Source: JAUIKM01 sp964445695 (GTDB lineage Bacteria > Bacteroidota > Ignavibacteria > Kapaibacteriales > UBA7675). Taken from it: a stretch of 64,000 nt of DNA. The notes below the pieces were generated by a model. The model was not told the origin of the DNA, ran no database searches, and saw nothing but the letters and a program-made list of their open reading frames with translations. Positions 17,666-27,702 of the stretch are shown here, piece after piece. Location of the stretch: assembly GCA_964445695.1 (NCBI GenBank), contig CAYULF010000026.1, positions 14,216-78,215 of the forward strand, given 5' to 3'. The first letter of the stretch is position 1; each line of letters starts with the position of its first letter. The position numbers were made by a program, and so were the translations under genes.

Positions 17666-18097
17666 ATACTGCGAATGTGAAATCTACAGCCACACGCGTA
17701 TGCCATTTGAATCACCTTCTTGTGCATGGCCAAGCATGTTTTTAGTCGGGAACCGGTACCAACGGCCGAATAGTCATTTATAAACGCTCTTTGTTCAAGA
17801 AATTCTATTCCAAGGCAGGTCTCGGCGCTGCGCCGGCAACCAGGTTTCGACCGCCCCTCTTCCCCATTGCTGTCAAACAGACTACTTTTCAACCGTACGT
17901 TCTTTGCAAAAGCAAGGGAGAATCTTCCACAATCCCGTCAACTGTTGTGCGATTGCCATCACTGCTGAGACTTCCAGAAAAGAGCCGAACAGATGGGCAC
18001 ACGCAACCAGCATGGCAGAGCACCCGTACAGCCCCGACTCTCTGATTTTGCGTCCCCTGGGCGCATTCCGGACTCCGGCAAACCAAATGATTGCAAC

Positions 18098-19588
18098 GTG
18101 AAAATTACTCTTTGCCTCCTGCTGATTCTGTTCGTCTGCCCAGCGGCATCTGCTCAGATCGATCATAGAACAATGTTATTCCAGACGCTGAAAACCAATG
18201 ACAGCCTCCTGTTCAATCTTGGCTTCAATACGTGCGATCTGGCGCAATTCGATACTCTGTTGGCCGACGATTTTGAGTTTTACCACGATGAAGCTGGAAT
18301 TACCGCTTCAAAGGCGGACTTTATCCGGGAAGTCGAAGAGAATATTTGCTCGGCCGAATTCAGGCCCGAAAGACGACTGGTTAGTGGCTCTTTGGAAGTG
18401 CATGAATTGCGAAGCAAGGGCGTGTTGTATGGTGCGATACAGAACGGCCGGCATGAGTTCTATGTACCAGAACAAGGTGAAATTATGCGTCTGACAAGTG
18501 TTGCCAGGTTCACGCATGTCTGGCTCATTGAAGATGGCGTCTGGAAGCTGAGTCGCGTCTACAGCTATGACCACCAGAAAAATCAAGCCGCTGACGAAAT
18601 AAACAAAAAGCAGTTGTTTAAAGACAGAGCCGAAACCGAAAAGTGGCTTAAGCGTTTGGGAGTACCGGCTCTTGGCATAGGATACATCCAGGATGGAAGC
18701 ATTCGGGAAGTCAGTGTGTACGGTGAACTTGAAGTCGGGAAGTCGGCCCCCGTGGGAACCATATTTAACGTTGCTTCTCTGACCAAGCCGGTAACGGCCG
18801 TGGTAGCTCTCAAGCTTGTCAATGTCGGCAAGTGGGATCTCGATACCCCACTGGAACGATACTGGACAGATCCCGACCTTATCGATGATCCCAGAAGTAA
18901 AAAGTTGACAACCCGGCATGTACTCAGTCACCAGTCCGGCTTCCCTAATTGGCGATATCAACACCCCGACGGCAAACTTGCGTTCGAGTTTGATCCCGGG
19001 ACGGGCTATCAGTACTCAGGCGAGGGCTTTGAGTACCTGAGACGGGCACTGGAAAACAAGTTTAACACCACACTGGATCAGCTTGCTTCGGCATTAATTT
19101 TTGATTCACTGCAGATGAACGACACTCATTATTTCTGGAGCAAAGACATCGATGAATCGAGGTTTGCCAGGTGGCATGACAAGTCAGGTGAAGTCTATGA
19201 AACACATAAAAACAAATCGGCCAACGCAGCCGACGACCTGCTGACAACCGTGGAAGATTACTGTCGTTTCCTGATTCACGTGATGGACGGCGCCGGGCTG
19301 TCAAGTGAGGTATTCGAGGAAATGATCTCGGATCAGACGCGTGTTAAACACAATCAGCACTTTGGGCTTGGCTGGCTGGTTGACGAGAAAATCGGCCGGG
19401 ACGAAATTGCCATCACACATGGCGGTGATGACAAAGGAGTACATACAATTGTGTTTATCCTGCCGAAATCACGTCAGGGACTTGTGATTTTTACAAATGG
19501 CGACAATGGAACCGAAACCTATATTGAAGTGATTCTGCACTACTTAAACGATCTGGGACAAGGCATCATCGACGTGGAGACCAGGTGA
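18098..19588 (+). CDS. Secreted serine hydrolase (beta-lactamase/DD-peptidase fold) with N-terminal NTF2-like domain
   Basis: This is a 496-aa exported protein. GTG 18098 begins a good signal peptide (KITLCLLLILFVCPAASAQ). The reading from 17993 adds 35 residues without hydrophobicity. Residues about 30-165 form a DUF4440/NTF2-like domain (LFNLGFNTCDLAQFDTLLADDFEFYH, given here as two parts: FNLGFNTCDLAQFDTLL and ADDFEFYH). The class C-type hydrolase domain has SxxK in NVASLTKPV, a YxN-like tyrosine in GTGYQYSGEGF, and HGG in ITHGGDDKG near the C-terminus. The family includes esterases and peptidases, and substrate cannot be predicted. It is alone on its strand. Confidence 0.85.
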   Translation: MKITLCLLLILFVCPAASAQIDHRTMLFQTLKTNDSLLFNLGFNTCDLAQFDTLLADDFEFYHDEAGITASKADFIREVEENICSAEFRPERRLVSGSLEVHELRSKGVLYGAIQNGRHEFYVPEQGEIMRLTSVARFTHVWLIEDGVWKLSRVYSYDHQKNQAADEINKKQLFKDRAETEKWLKRLGVPALGIGYIQDGSIREVSVYGELEVGKSAPVGTIFNVASLTKPVTAVVALKLVNVGKWDLDTPLERYWTDPDLIDDPRSKKLTTRHVLSHQSGFPNWRYQHPDGKLAFEFDPGTGYQYSGEGFEYLRRALENKFNTTLDQLASALIFDSLQMNDTHYFWSKDIDESRFARWHDKSGEVYETHKNKSANAADDLLTTVEDYCRFLIHVMDGAGLSSEVFEEMISDQTRVKHNQHFGLGWLVDEKIGRDEIAITHGGDDKGVHTIVFILPKSRQGLVIFTNGDNGTETYIEVILHYLNDLGQGIIDVETR

Positions 19589-19811
19589 ATCGATTTACCT
19601 GTTGATGCAGTACCAAGCGCTGATCGGGACAGTCGATTCAAGAACGGTGTTTCGTGATTCATTCTGTTGATTCGAATAATATAATTCGGACGGCCGTGAC
19701 ATAGATCCTGAAAAGCGTCAACGAAGAGCAGAAGTTATTCAGTTCAAATGCTTGCTCCGACCGGAAGGTTTTCTCCCGGCCGAAGCAGCTTAAACAGTCG
19801 ATGTTATACGA

Positions 19812-20393
19812 TTATTGCGGTACACCGGTGGCACTGCTGGATTGCAGCGTGAAGGTTTCGCCTCCCTTGGAAAATGTGACCGGGTCGTCCAGTTCGGTGT
19901 CCCAGTTGCTCGTGACCGGGAATTCAGTGGCATCATGCTGAAGCACCCATGCCGTCGATTCGTCCGTCGTCCACACATTGCCTTCGGTATCAGTAAATTT
20001 GAGGTGAAGGTAAACTGTAGCGTCCGCAGGGAAGAATGGATCGCCGTCCGCACTCTGCGACCTGAGCTCGACGTAGGAACTGTAGTCTTCGTCCAGCGAA
20101 AACGTACCATTGTCCAGTTCTTCAATGTAAAAACCGTCGATTTCGCCATGGTAGACATCAGCACTGATTTCAGTGGTACCTCCGCTGTAATTCAGGCCGC
20201 CATTGCACGAAAATTCAACTCCGTCGAGGAGTAATGACGAGCAAGTCATTTCAACTTCGTAGGGATCGGACTGTGACGGCGGAGGCTCGGGGTTGTCCGC
20301 GATACCTTGAGTATAATTGCCGATCAGCAAGGCCAGGACCAAAAAGGCCGGCAGGGCTATCACGATGAGCGTATTGCGTTTTTTCCTTGACAT
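19812..20393 (-). CDS. Hypothetical exported protein
   Basis: This is a 193-aa protein with one N-terminal membrane span or uncleaved signal (residues about 7-25, LIVIALPAFLVLALLIG), then a proline-rich linker (DNPEPPPSQSDP) and a beta-rich extracytoplasmic domain with two cysteines (VEMTCSSLL, EFSCNGGL) and tryptophan-bearing strands (GNVWTTDESTAWVLQ). A Shine-Dalgarno AGGAA precedes ATG 20393. It is likely anchored in the inner membrane facing the periplasm. No family is recognised and no partner genes lie beside it. Confidence 0.65.
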   Translation of the reverse strand: MSRKKRNTLIVIALPAFLVLALLIGNYTQGIADNPEPPPSQSDPYEVEMTCSSLLLDGVEFSCNGGLNYSGGTTEISADVYHGEIDGFYIEELDNGTFSLDEDYSSYVELRSQSADGDPFFPADATVYLHLKFTDTEGNVWTTDESTAWVLQHDATEFPVTSNWDTELDDPVTFSKGGETFTLQSSSATGVPQ

Positions 20394-20434
20394 AAGAATT
20401 CCTGTAAAGGTGTGTTAAACAAAAGTGATAGTGT

Positions 20435-20475
20435 ATTCCGCCGCAGCGGAATCCCGGAGCGGCAGTGATTCCGGG
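20435..20475 (-). promoter_or_regulatory. Two adjacent hairpins in a 5' leader
   Basis: ATTCCGC-CGCA-GCGGAAT (20435-20452) is a perfect 7-bp stem, and CCCGGA/TCCGGG (20453-20475) is a second. They lie 42-82 bases upstream of the start at 20393 and could be a leader structure. They are not followed by a T tract. The rest of 20484-21158 has no supported gene. Confidence 0.3.
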
Positions 20476-21158
20476 TCGAGAGTCCCGCAGTCACTCAATG
20501 CACGTCTGCATCTACTGTGTGCTGGGAACGAGGCAGTGGTCAACTTCTTCGGACATGGCAGGCAAATGCAGGCCGATTTCGATCGTTGCAATTTGTAGCC
20601 CGGTTCGCGACTACCGGTGAATCTCAATCAGACTGATCGGCTATACCTGTGTATTCCTCTTGCGTTTGAACTATGTTGGAATTCCAACGATTCTCTTCCC
20701 CCAATTTTCATGCCATTTATTCTGCTGTCGCCGCTTTGTTGCGACGACAACAAGTGGTGTTCAGCGAAACGTCTCTGTAACTTTCTGTTTTGCAACGTAT
20801 TGCAGAGGAAGTGCCTCTAATCGTTAACTCGTCCCCTGATTTGCAACTTGCGTTCTGCGCCCGGCGTAGGTTGATTGTTACTTCAGCGTGTGACAATTTT
20901 TCGACTTGATTGATTCATGCAGAAGCATTATTCTGGGCCGTTTCTATCAAGGAATACTCGCGTCACCCTTTCAAAACTCTCAATAATTGCCCTTTTGGCG
21001 GTCTTACAGTCCATGGCTGCATTGCGAAGCAACAGCAGATCTCGAGGCGATGAAAATTCGTCACCATGACGAATTATCGTCTCGTGTTTCACTATGCATG
21101 AATAGCCTGGAAAACGTGGAATATCATCCGCCAACGCCTGCACCAAATATTACATGGG

Positions 21159-22658
21159 ATGTTCCTGGTGAAAAACACACTTATTCACGGGCTGACTTGC
21201 CTGCTGTCAACAAATGACCTGCAACCGCTCATCAAGTACCTCAAGGAATTGACGGAGTCGGAGATTGCTCAGATACGCATTCCCGGCAACAATGTAGGCT
21301 GGTTCCCTCTCGCGGACATCCTGGAGGCTTCAGCGACCGAGGCAGGTGAACGGCAATACGACTCCTTCAGCCGCGCCGTGGCCGCCGGTGTTATGGCCTC
21401 CGGTAAATCGGTAGATGTGCCTGATGTTTCGGTGCTGACCGATCGTTCAGAGAGCCTGGACCAAAACGCACTCAAGTCCTTTGCGTGTTTCCCCCTGACG
21501 TCCCGGCAGGAAGTCGTCGGCGTATTGTTTATTGCTTCTCGCAACTATCGTGCAGCTTTGCGGGACGAGCTTGTTCAAACTCTGGAACAGGTGGCGCATG
21601 CACTGGCGGCCATAGTGCTGCGGGAACATTGGTATGAAGAGTTGTTAAACAAAGGCGTCGAAACAAACAAGAGCGGCCAGTACGGTATCGTCACCGGCGA
21701 TGAATACATGCGACACGTGATAAGCATGTTGCCGCGATACGCCCAAACCAATGCCCCGGTTTTGGTACTGGGAGAAACAGGAACCGGCAAAGAACGGATT
21801 GCCGCAGCTTTGCATTCGCTCAGCCGTCGCAACGACAAACCATTTGTCAAGGTACACTGCGGAGCGATCAGTGAGGCACTGATCGAAAGTGAGTTGTTCG
21901 GTCACGAAAAAGGAGCTTTTACCGGCGCGGTGCGTACCACCGACGGATACTTTGGGTTGGCCGACGGCGGGACCATTTTCCTTGACGAGATCAATACAGC
22001 ATCACCGGAAGTTCAGGTAAAGTTGTTGCGCGTACTTGAGTCAGGCGAAATTGCGCGCGTCGGCAGTTCCAGGTCACGGACGACAAATGTCCGCATCGTT
22101 GTGGCGGGCAATCAGGATCTGCAGGAAATGGTGAATCGCGGTACGTTCCGCAAGGATTTGTACTACAGGCTCAAAGTACTGGAAATATATCTGCCTCCAC
22201 TGCGCGAACGCCCGGATGACATACCGTTGCTGGCACGATACTTTCTGGACCACTACACCATGCTTCACGAAAAGCATATCAGCGGATTTAGCCGCGAAGC
22301 ATTGTGTTGTCTGCAGGAGCAGTACTGGGAGGGGAATATTCGCCAGCTTAAACACCTCGTTGAAGCCCTCGTCATTCATGCGGATGCCAACACCATCATT
22401 GCCCGTGCACACGTTCAACGCATTTTGTCAAGTGGAAGAAAAAACGGCAGCAATGGACGCGCAGATGCTCACGTGCAACCATATGCGCTTTCATTCAAGG
22501 AGTTTCGATCGAATCACCTCAATTCAGTGGAGCGCGAGTTTTTAATTCACCATCTGACGTCGCACGACTGGTCGGTCGCCGACACGGCACGCGCTCTGGA
22601 TATGGCCCGCTCAACCCTGATTCACAGAATCAAGGTACTTGATATCCATAAAACATGA
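21159..22658 (+). CDS. Sigma54-dependent activator with GAF domain
   Basis: This 499-aa bacterial enhancer-binding protein remodels sigma54-RNA polymerase. Residues about 15-160 form a GAF-like sensor (VMASGKSVDVPDVSV, SFACFPLTSRQEVVGVLFIA). The AAA+ domain has Walker A GETGTGKE at about 205-212, an intact GAFTGA loop at about 251-256 that contacts sigma54, Walker B GGTIFLDEI and the R-finger region FRKDLYYRLKV. A Fis-type HTH closes the protein (SVADTARALDMARSTLIHRI). There is no receiver domain, so input is a ligand or partner of the GAF domain. The kinase gene starts 37 bases downstream on the same strand, which suggests they work in one pathway. Confidence 0.93.
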   Translation: MFLVKNTLIHGLTCLLSTNDLQPLIKYLKELTESEIAQIRIPGNNVGWFPLADILEASATEAGERQYDSFSRAVAAGVMASGKSVDVPDVSVLTDRSESLDQNALKSFACFPLTSRQEVVGVLFIASRNYRAALRDELVQTLEQVAHALAAIVLREHWYEELLNKGVETNKSGQYGIVTGDEYMRHVISMLPRYAQTNAPVLVLGETGTGKERIAAALHSLSRRNDKPFVKVHCGAISEALIESELFGHEKGAFTGAVRTTDGYFGLADGGTIFLDEINTASPEVQVKLLRVLESGEIARVGSSRSRTTNVRIVVAGNQDLQEMVNRGTFRKDLYYRLKVLEIYLPPLRERPDDIPLLARYFLDHYTMLHEKHISGFSREALCCLQEQYWEGNIRQLKHLVEALVIHADANTIIARAHVQRILSSGRKNGSNGRADAHVQPYALSFKEFRSNHLNSVEREFLIHHLTSHDWSVADTARALDMARSTLIHRIKVLDIHKT

Positions 22659-22695
22659 AGATTATACCACTGAACAATCAATGTTGGAGCCGGCA

Positions 22696-25600
22696 ATGAA
22701 AACGATACAGGAGCGGACCGTCTGCGGTCGGTACAGAATTGTTCAACTGTTGGGCCAGGGAGGAATGGGCATTGTTTACAAGGCCGAGGACACCGTTGAT
22801 AGACGCTGTGTGGCACTTAAACAACTCAAACCAAAAGTGTCGCCGCATTCTATGCTGATGCAGTTGTTTGAATCACACAAAACTGCAATGATGCGGGTCG
22901 AGTCACCGGGACATCCAGCAGAGTCGTCCGACCTGGGACGTGAGTTTTTGCACATGACGGCGCTCTCCCATCCAAACCTCATAGAAGTATACAACTACGA
23001 AACTGCGTCGGATGGAGCCGCCTACCTGGTCATGGAACTACTGGAAGGACAATCACTGCAGCAGATACTGGATGCCGGCCGTGAACGGTGTGCCGAACAG
23101 CAACGAATCCGCCGTTCCGTCGACCAATTGCAGTTGATAGACTTTGGAATCCAGATGTTGCGCGGTCTGGCATTTCTGCACAACAGGGGTTATGTCCACT
23201 GCGATCTTAAACCTGCCAATATTTTTGTTCTTGATGGCGACAGCCGCATCAAAATTCTGGATTATGGTCTGATGCGGGAACAATCTACTGCAGCGGATCA
23301 CTCATTGGGTACACCGGTCTTCGCCGCGCCGGAGCAGTTGAGCCGGGGCAATGCAGATATGCGTTCAGATTTGTATTCCGTCGGCGTTATTCTGTTGGAA
23401 CTGTGCGGTGGAATAGACTCGCGGACAATTACAACCGAGCAAAGCATTGCCGGGATCGTGGAGCAGACGGCGGCCGACTACAAATCCAATCTTCCGGTTC
23501 GCTTTCAACACTGGCTGTTGGGTCTGTTGCGCCTTGATCCTGACCATCGTTGGCAATCCGCCGAAGAAGCGTTGGTGGCGCTGTTTGAATTGTCCGGGCG
23601 TCGCAAACAATCCGAATCACCCGCATCAACACAGAGTTATATTCTGGGCGCCGGCTTGCTGGGGCGCGATGATGAGTTGTGCCGGCTTAGACGCATGTTC
23701 GACGAACTGCACCAATGCCACGGACAAGCGAAGCTGATTGCCGGCGCGAGCGGCATCGGCAAGTCGCGCCTGATTGCCGAGTTTGGCAAGTACGTGAAAA
23801 TTAACGGCGGTCGGTTCGTTGTCGGACACTATCACGAAAATGCAAATGATCGTTTCACTGCGCCACGCGAGATTCTGCGAGACCTCCTGCCGATATCACC
23901 GTCGAAATTGATAGAAAAACACAAAAACGAGTTGGCGTTTATCTATCCTGAATTGGTACCGGAGCACGATCTCCGGCCGCACGACATCTACGATGCAGCC
24001 GGCAATCCAGATCAGGTCTATCACTTGTTTGCGTCCTTTCTGGTCGAGCTGTCAGATACCTTCAATCAGACTATTGTCCTGGTGTTTGAGGATCTGCATT
24101 TTCAGCCGGAATATTCCCTGATTAACATTCTCCGCGCGATCTGCGTCGGCCGGCGACTTTTAATACTTGGCACTACGCGTGACGATGAAGCAGATTCCCG
24201 GTTTCTTGAATCCTGGAATCACGACACGATACTGCTCCAGCCTTTTCCGCAGAGTTTTCTGAAATCCATGACAGACGATATCTTTCTCGGCGCACCTCCG
24301 GGAGAACAGCTGTTAAACGGACTTGAGCAGATCACCAGCGGGAATCCGTTCTTCATCGAACAGTATTTACTGGAACTTGCGCGCAGAGGATTCATCCACA
24401 AGCGCGACCTGAAGTGGGAATACATTGAGCATGGAACGGCCGATCTGCAAATGCCGGCAGTTGAAATGCTGCTGGAACGCAGGCTCGGGGATTTGACCGA
24501 TGACGAGACCCGGTACATGGAGCTACTTTCAGCATGTACCGGAAATACTCCTACCAGATATTTGGCCCACCTTTTTAAGGAGCATGTATGTGCCGATGTA
24601 CACAAGTCACTGTTAAACAAACACCTCATCAGCGCGGATCATCAGGATCCCAGGCCCTATCATCACTATATTAAACAGTACTTCTACAACCGCATCCAGA
24701 ATCCGGAAGAAATACATCGTACCCTGGCGGAATTGTTTGAAAATTTTGCACCGGAAGACATTGCTCTGATCGCTTTTCACTACGCGCGGAGCGGTCGGCG
24801 TGATAAACTATTGCAGTACCTGGAGCCCGCCGCGGAGTATGCCCGCACAAACAACAACTATCCGTTGGCTCTTGACTTCTATTCACGTCTCATTGAACTG
24901 CTCCGACCACATACAAGTGTTACGCGGCAACTGGTGGATGCCCTTTTTAACAAAACGATGTTGTCGCAGGGTTTTGGGACAAGCGGTGAAACCGAAGCGG
25001 ACATTCGTCATCTTTTGTCGTTTGCCCTGCCGGACGCAAATAGCATCTATGTGGCCAGATTACATCTGGCGCTGGGGACTATACTGCGACATCAGTCAAG
25101 TCACAAAGACGCTCTGGAGAGTCTTGAACAGGCGGAAGTTTACAGTCGTGCAGCTGGAGATCTTCTGCTCCTGGCGCAGTGTTATTTCGCTGTTGGATCC
25201 GTGCTTGGCAATCTTGGCCGTCTGCCCGAAGCACTTGATAAATGTCAACAGGCTGTCGAGCTGTACGAACAATTGCAGTTGACGCCGCCGGGCAATCTTC
25301 TCAGTTACATGGGTGGCATCCACCAGTATACCGGTGATGCGGCTACGTCACGCGAGTTTCAGTTGAAGTGTCTGCAGATCAGTGAACAGCAGGGCGACAA
25401 AAACACCATGGCGACCGCGCTGTACTATCTGGGTGAAATCTGCAGCATGAATCTTGAATTCTCCCGGGCCCTGGAATACTATGAGCGCGCGCTGGAACTG
25501 TCAAAAATGCTGGGTAACCGCAAAGACAGCGCTCAGATATTGCACGGAATCGGTTTAACACATTCGGCGGCCAACAGTTATCATCAGGCTCTGGAATATT

Positions 25601-26481
25601 TGTTGCAGAGCCTCAATGAGAGCAGAGCTGTCGGCGACGATGATTTTGTTGCCATCACCCTCAGTCAATTGGCCAAGATATACACCACAATTGGCGAATT
25701 TGACAAAGCCCGCCAAATGATCGAAGAACAGGGGATGTTGGCCGGCGAAAGCAACAGCGCCTATATCGCGGTCATGAATTGTTTTGCATTGTCTTTCTGG
25801 TACGCCAAACAGGGCGAATTCAGCAAGGCCGAAGCCTGTCTGTTGGAAAACAAAGCGCGCGCGGCCGAACTGGGAGAGCATATGCTGGTAAATGTGTTGT
25901 TTGATCTCGCCAAACTATACTTTTCAATTCCGCGGCCCGAGCTTACTCTTGAATATAGCCGGGAGGCTTTGGCGCTGTACGAAAAACTGGGGCAGGTGCA
26001 CAACGTCGCGCAGCTTTTCCTGCTGATGGCGGAGACGCTGCTGCAGCTTGAGCGCTTTGAGGAAGCACGTAATTGTATTAAACAAGGCCTTGAGCAAGCT
26101 GAAGCCCAGAATCAGACAGTTTTTCAGACTCAGGGGTTGATGTTGGAAGCTCTGCTGGACTACTACGGGTCCACGGCGGTTCAGGCTGAGCGCGCATTGC
26201 GTCTTCGCACAACAGAGAGATTGCAAACTTTGGCCGATGAGACCAAAGATGAAATAATTCGAACTGAACTGTACTACAAATTGTGGCAATTGCATTCCGC
26301 CGTTCAACCGCGCACAGATGAACTGGAACAGTCCACGGAGAAGTTTCGAAGCCTGGCGCTGAAGTGGTTACGGGCCCTCGCAGGCAGCGCTCCGAGTTCT
26401 GGACGGAGCCGAAGAATCAAGCTGCTGGAAGACCGTGTCGACGCAGTCTCACACAAATCAACGGCAACGGCCGCGGATTGA
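22696..26481 (+). CDS. Ser/Thr protein kinase-AAA ATPase-TPR signalling protein
   Basis: This 1261-aa protein is translated from ATG 22696 with GGAG six bases upstream. An earlier ATG at 22681 is possible. The kinase domain (about 10-300) has GQGGMG, the lysine in CVALKQLK, catalytic HCDLKPAN (about 168) and APEQL. DFG is DYG and HRD is HCD, so activity is likely but not certain. A STAND/AAA ATPase follows, with GASGIGKSRL at about 348-357 and a Walker B-like IVLVFEDLHF. The C-terminal half, from about 690, consists of TPR helices (ALDFYSRLIELL, ALESLEQAEVYSRAAGDL). The order matches PknK-type regulators, which couple kinase and ATPase to transcription factors. The upstream sigma54 activator is the obvious candidate partner. 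Confidence 0.92.
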   Translation: MKTIQERTVCGRYRIVQLLGQGGMGIVYKAEDTVDRRCVALKQLKPKVSPHSMLMQLFESHKTAMMRVESPGHPAESSDLGREFLHMTALSHPNLIEVYNYETASDGAAYLVMELLEGQSLQQILDAGRERCAEQQRIRRSVDQLQLIDFGIQMLRGLAFLHNRGYVHCDLKPANIFVLDGDSRIKILDYGLMREQSTAADHSLGTPVFAAPEQLSRGNADMRSDLYSVGVILLELCGGIDSRTITTEQSIAGIVEQTAADYKSNLPVRFQHWLLGLLRLDPDHRWQSAEEALVALFELSGRRKQSESPASTQSYILGAGLLGRDDELCRLRRMFDELHQCHGQAKLIAGASGIGKSRLIAEFGKYVKINGGRFVVGHYHENANDRFTAPREILRDLLPISPSKLIEKHKNELAFIYPELVPEHDLRPHDIYDAAGNPDQVYHLFASFLVELSDTFNQTIVLVFEDLHFQPEYSLINILRAICVGRRLLILGTTRDDEADSRFLESWNHDTILLQPFPQSFLKSMTDDIFLGAPPGEQLLNGLEQITSGNPFFIEQYLLELARRGFIHKRDLKWEYIEHGTADLQMPAVEMLLERRLGDLTDDETRYMELLSACTGNTPTRYLAHLFKEHVCADVHKSLLNKHLISADHQDPRPYHHYIKQYFYNRIQNPEEIHRTLAELFENFAPEDIALIAFHYARSGRRDKLLQYLEPAAEYARTNNNYPLALDFYSRLIELLRPHTSVTRQLVDALFNKTMLSQGFGTSGETEADIRHLLSFALPDANSIYVARLHLALGTILRHQSSHKDALESLEQAEVYSRAAGDLLLLAQCYFAVGSVLGNLGRLPEALDKCQQAVELYEQLQLTPPGNLLSYMGGIHQYTGDAATSREFQLKCLQISEQQGDKNTMATALYYLGEICSMNLEFSRALEYYERALELSKMLGNRKDSAQILHGIGLTHSAANSYHQALEYLLQSLNESRAVGDDDFVAITLSQLAKIYTTIGEFDKARQMIEEQGMLAGESNSAYIAVMNCFALSFWYAKQGEFSKAEACLLENKARAAELGEHMLVNVLFDLAKLYFSIPRPELTLEYSREALALYEKLGQVHNVAQLFLLMAETLLQLERFEEARNCIKQGLEQAEAQNQTVFQTQGLMLEALLDYYGSTAVQAERALRLRTTERLQTLADETKDEIIRTELYYKLWQLHSAVQPRTDELEQSTEKFRSLALKWLRALAGSAPSSGRSRRIKLLEDRVDAVSHKSTATAAD

Positions 26482-26531
26482 CCACGATAAACGCCGCTGA
26501 TCTGACAGCGCGTTAAACAACTGTGAGTGCA

Positions 26532-26993
26532 CTACTGCTGTGATGCTCTTTCCTCAGCCGCTTTTCTGATGTCCTCCAGATCCTGAACCAACGCTTTCTG
26601 CATTGCGCCGCGGAACATCCATCCCATCAGAGCCGACATAATTTTGGCGGCCATAGTCTGTGGTTTGCCGACAAATCGCATTTTGATGCTTGTGGACTCG
26701 CCCTGATCCGCCAGGCTGATGCGTGTCGTATAAACCGCGCCGTGGCTCTCCGCCCGCGTGTCGTAAAAGCTGTTCTCCTCGGCATCGGTAATCCACATCA
26801 CTTCAGTGGCTGTTTTACCGAAGAGTGTGCGCGTTTCACGCCATTTCAAACCGACAAGACCTGTACTCGGTTTTTCCAGAATTTCGACCTTTTCGATGCC
26901 GCTGATCGTTTCGGCGGCATTTTCAATGTCGGTAATGACATTCCAGACAGCGGCTCTCGGAGCGTTGATTGCTGTTTGCATTTCTAGATTCAT
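26532..26993 (-). CDS. SRPBCC (START-like) family protein
   Basis: This is a 153-aa protein with the Bet v1/START-like helix-grip fold. It opens with MQTAINAPRAAVWNVITDIEN, given here as the two parts MQTAINAPRAAVW and NVITDIEN, the usual first strand and helix of polyketide-cyclase-like proteins. It continues with GIEKVEIL and SLADQGESTSIKMRF and ends in a long helix with MGWMFRGAMQKAL. Members bind hydrophobic ligands, and the ligand here is unknown. It is convergent with the kinase gene, 50 bases away, and no terminator hairpin is visible between them. Confidence 0.78.
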   Translation of the reverse strand: MNLEMQTAINAPRAAVWNVITDIENAAETISGIEKVEILEKPSTGLVGLKWRETRTLFGKTATEVMWITDAEENSFYDTRAESHGAVYTTRISLADQGESTSIKMRFVGKPQTMAAKIMSALMGWMFRGAMQKALVQDLEDIRKAAEERASQQ

Positions 26994-27106
26994 TGTTGAT
27001 GTTCCAATTAGCGTTGGATACGGTTAACTTGTCCTTATAATATCTGGAAAAATGACGCAAAGACCACAATAGGGGCGTCGGAATCCATTTAAAAGGTGAC
27101 ACTGCC

Positions 27107-27544
27107 ATGAAAATATTACTGATTGTTCTGACCGCCGTTTGTTTGTTGACGATTTACCCGGAACAGCCCGACCTGACTGCGGCCGAGGTCGACAGTACAA
27201 AAGCGACTAGCGATTCAGCCGCGCCGGATTCATGCAGGATTCACAATGGTCGCTATGTTCCCGCAGATCTGGAAGAATGTTTTGTCCAGCTCGACACCGT
27301 GCTGTCGGTTGAAGACATTGAAGCAATAAAGGCATTGGCCGACGAACAGGAGACAATCAGGTATCACCATGGTCTGGGCCTGTGGTTGCGCAACAACTGG
27401 GGCCTTTGGGCCGGTTCGCGTTTGTCCATCTGGTTTCTGCACCGAGGAATAGCGCACCCTGACGATATGTCCGCCTACATTCTGGAACAATACTGGCGTT
27501 ACCTCAACGGGGAGGAAATTGTATATCCCCGCAAAACTGACTAA
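27107..27544 (+). CDS. DUF6794-type exported protein
   Basis: This 145-aa protein has a signal peptide (MKILLIVLTAVCLLTIYP). The mature domain carries the conserved pattern of DUF6794 as I recall it: YVPADLEECFVQLDTVLS, YHHGLGLWLRNNWGLW, FLHRGIAHPDDMS and QYWRYLNGEEI. Related proteins are found in FCB-group genomes, some near polymorphic or immunity-like genes, but function is not established. AAGGTGACACTGCC precedes ATG 27107. It is alone and divergent from the SRPBCC gene. Confidence 0.7.
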   Translation: MKILLIVLTAVCLLTIYPEQPDLTAAEVDSTKATSDSAAPDSCRIHNGRYVPADLEECFVQLDTVLSVEDIEAIKALADEQETIRYHHGLGLWLRNNWGLWAGSRLSIWFLHRGIAHPDDMSAYILEQYWRYLNGEEIVYPRKTD

Positions 27545-27702
27545 GTCGAGTCAGTGTAGTAAAAGGGGCGATATGTCCATAATCCCGCTCAATATCTTTG
27601 CCGTCTCAAACGTTCACACGCCCATCCGTCCGGCAGCTCTGACGTGGGGCGGTTCTCACAAGCGCGTTTGTTCAGCCCCGTCAATGCAGATCTACTAGCC
27701 GC

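Noticed and set aside
6802..20900. Integron cassette array suggested by small orphan genes and inverted repeats
   Set aside because: Genes lie on both strands with long spacers, no RYYYAAC/GTTRRRY pairs flank them regularly, and no integrase was seen.
20928..21146. 72-aa minus-strand ORF before the sigma54 activator
   Set aside because: It starts with TTG or GTG without a ribosome site. Its later part looks mildly protein-like, but this is not enough to call a gene.
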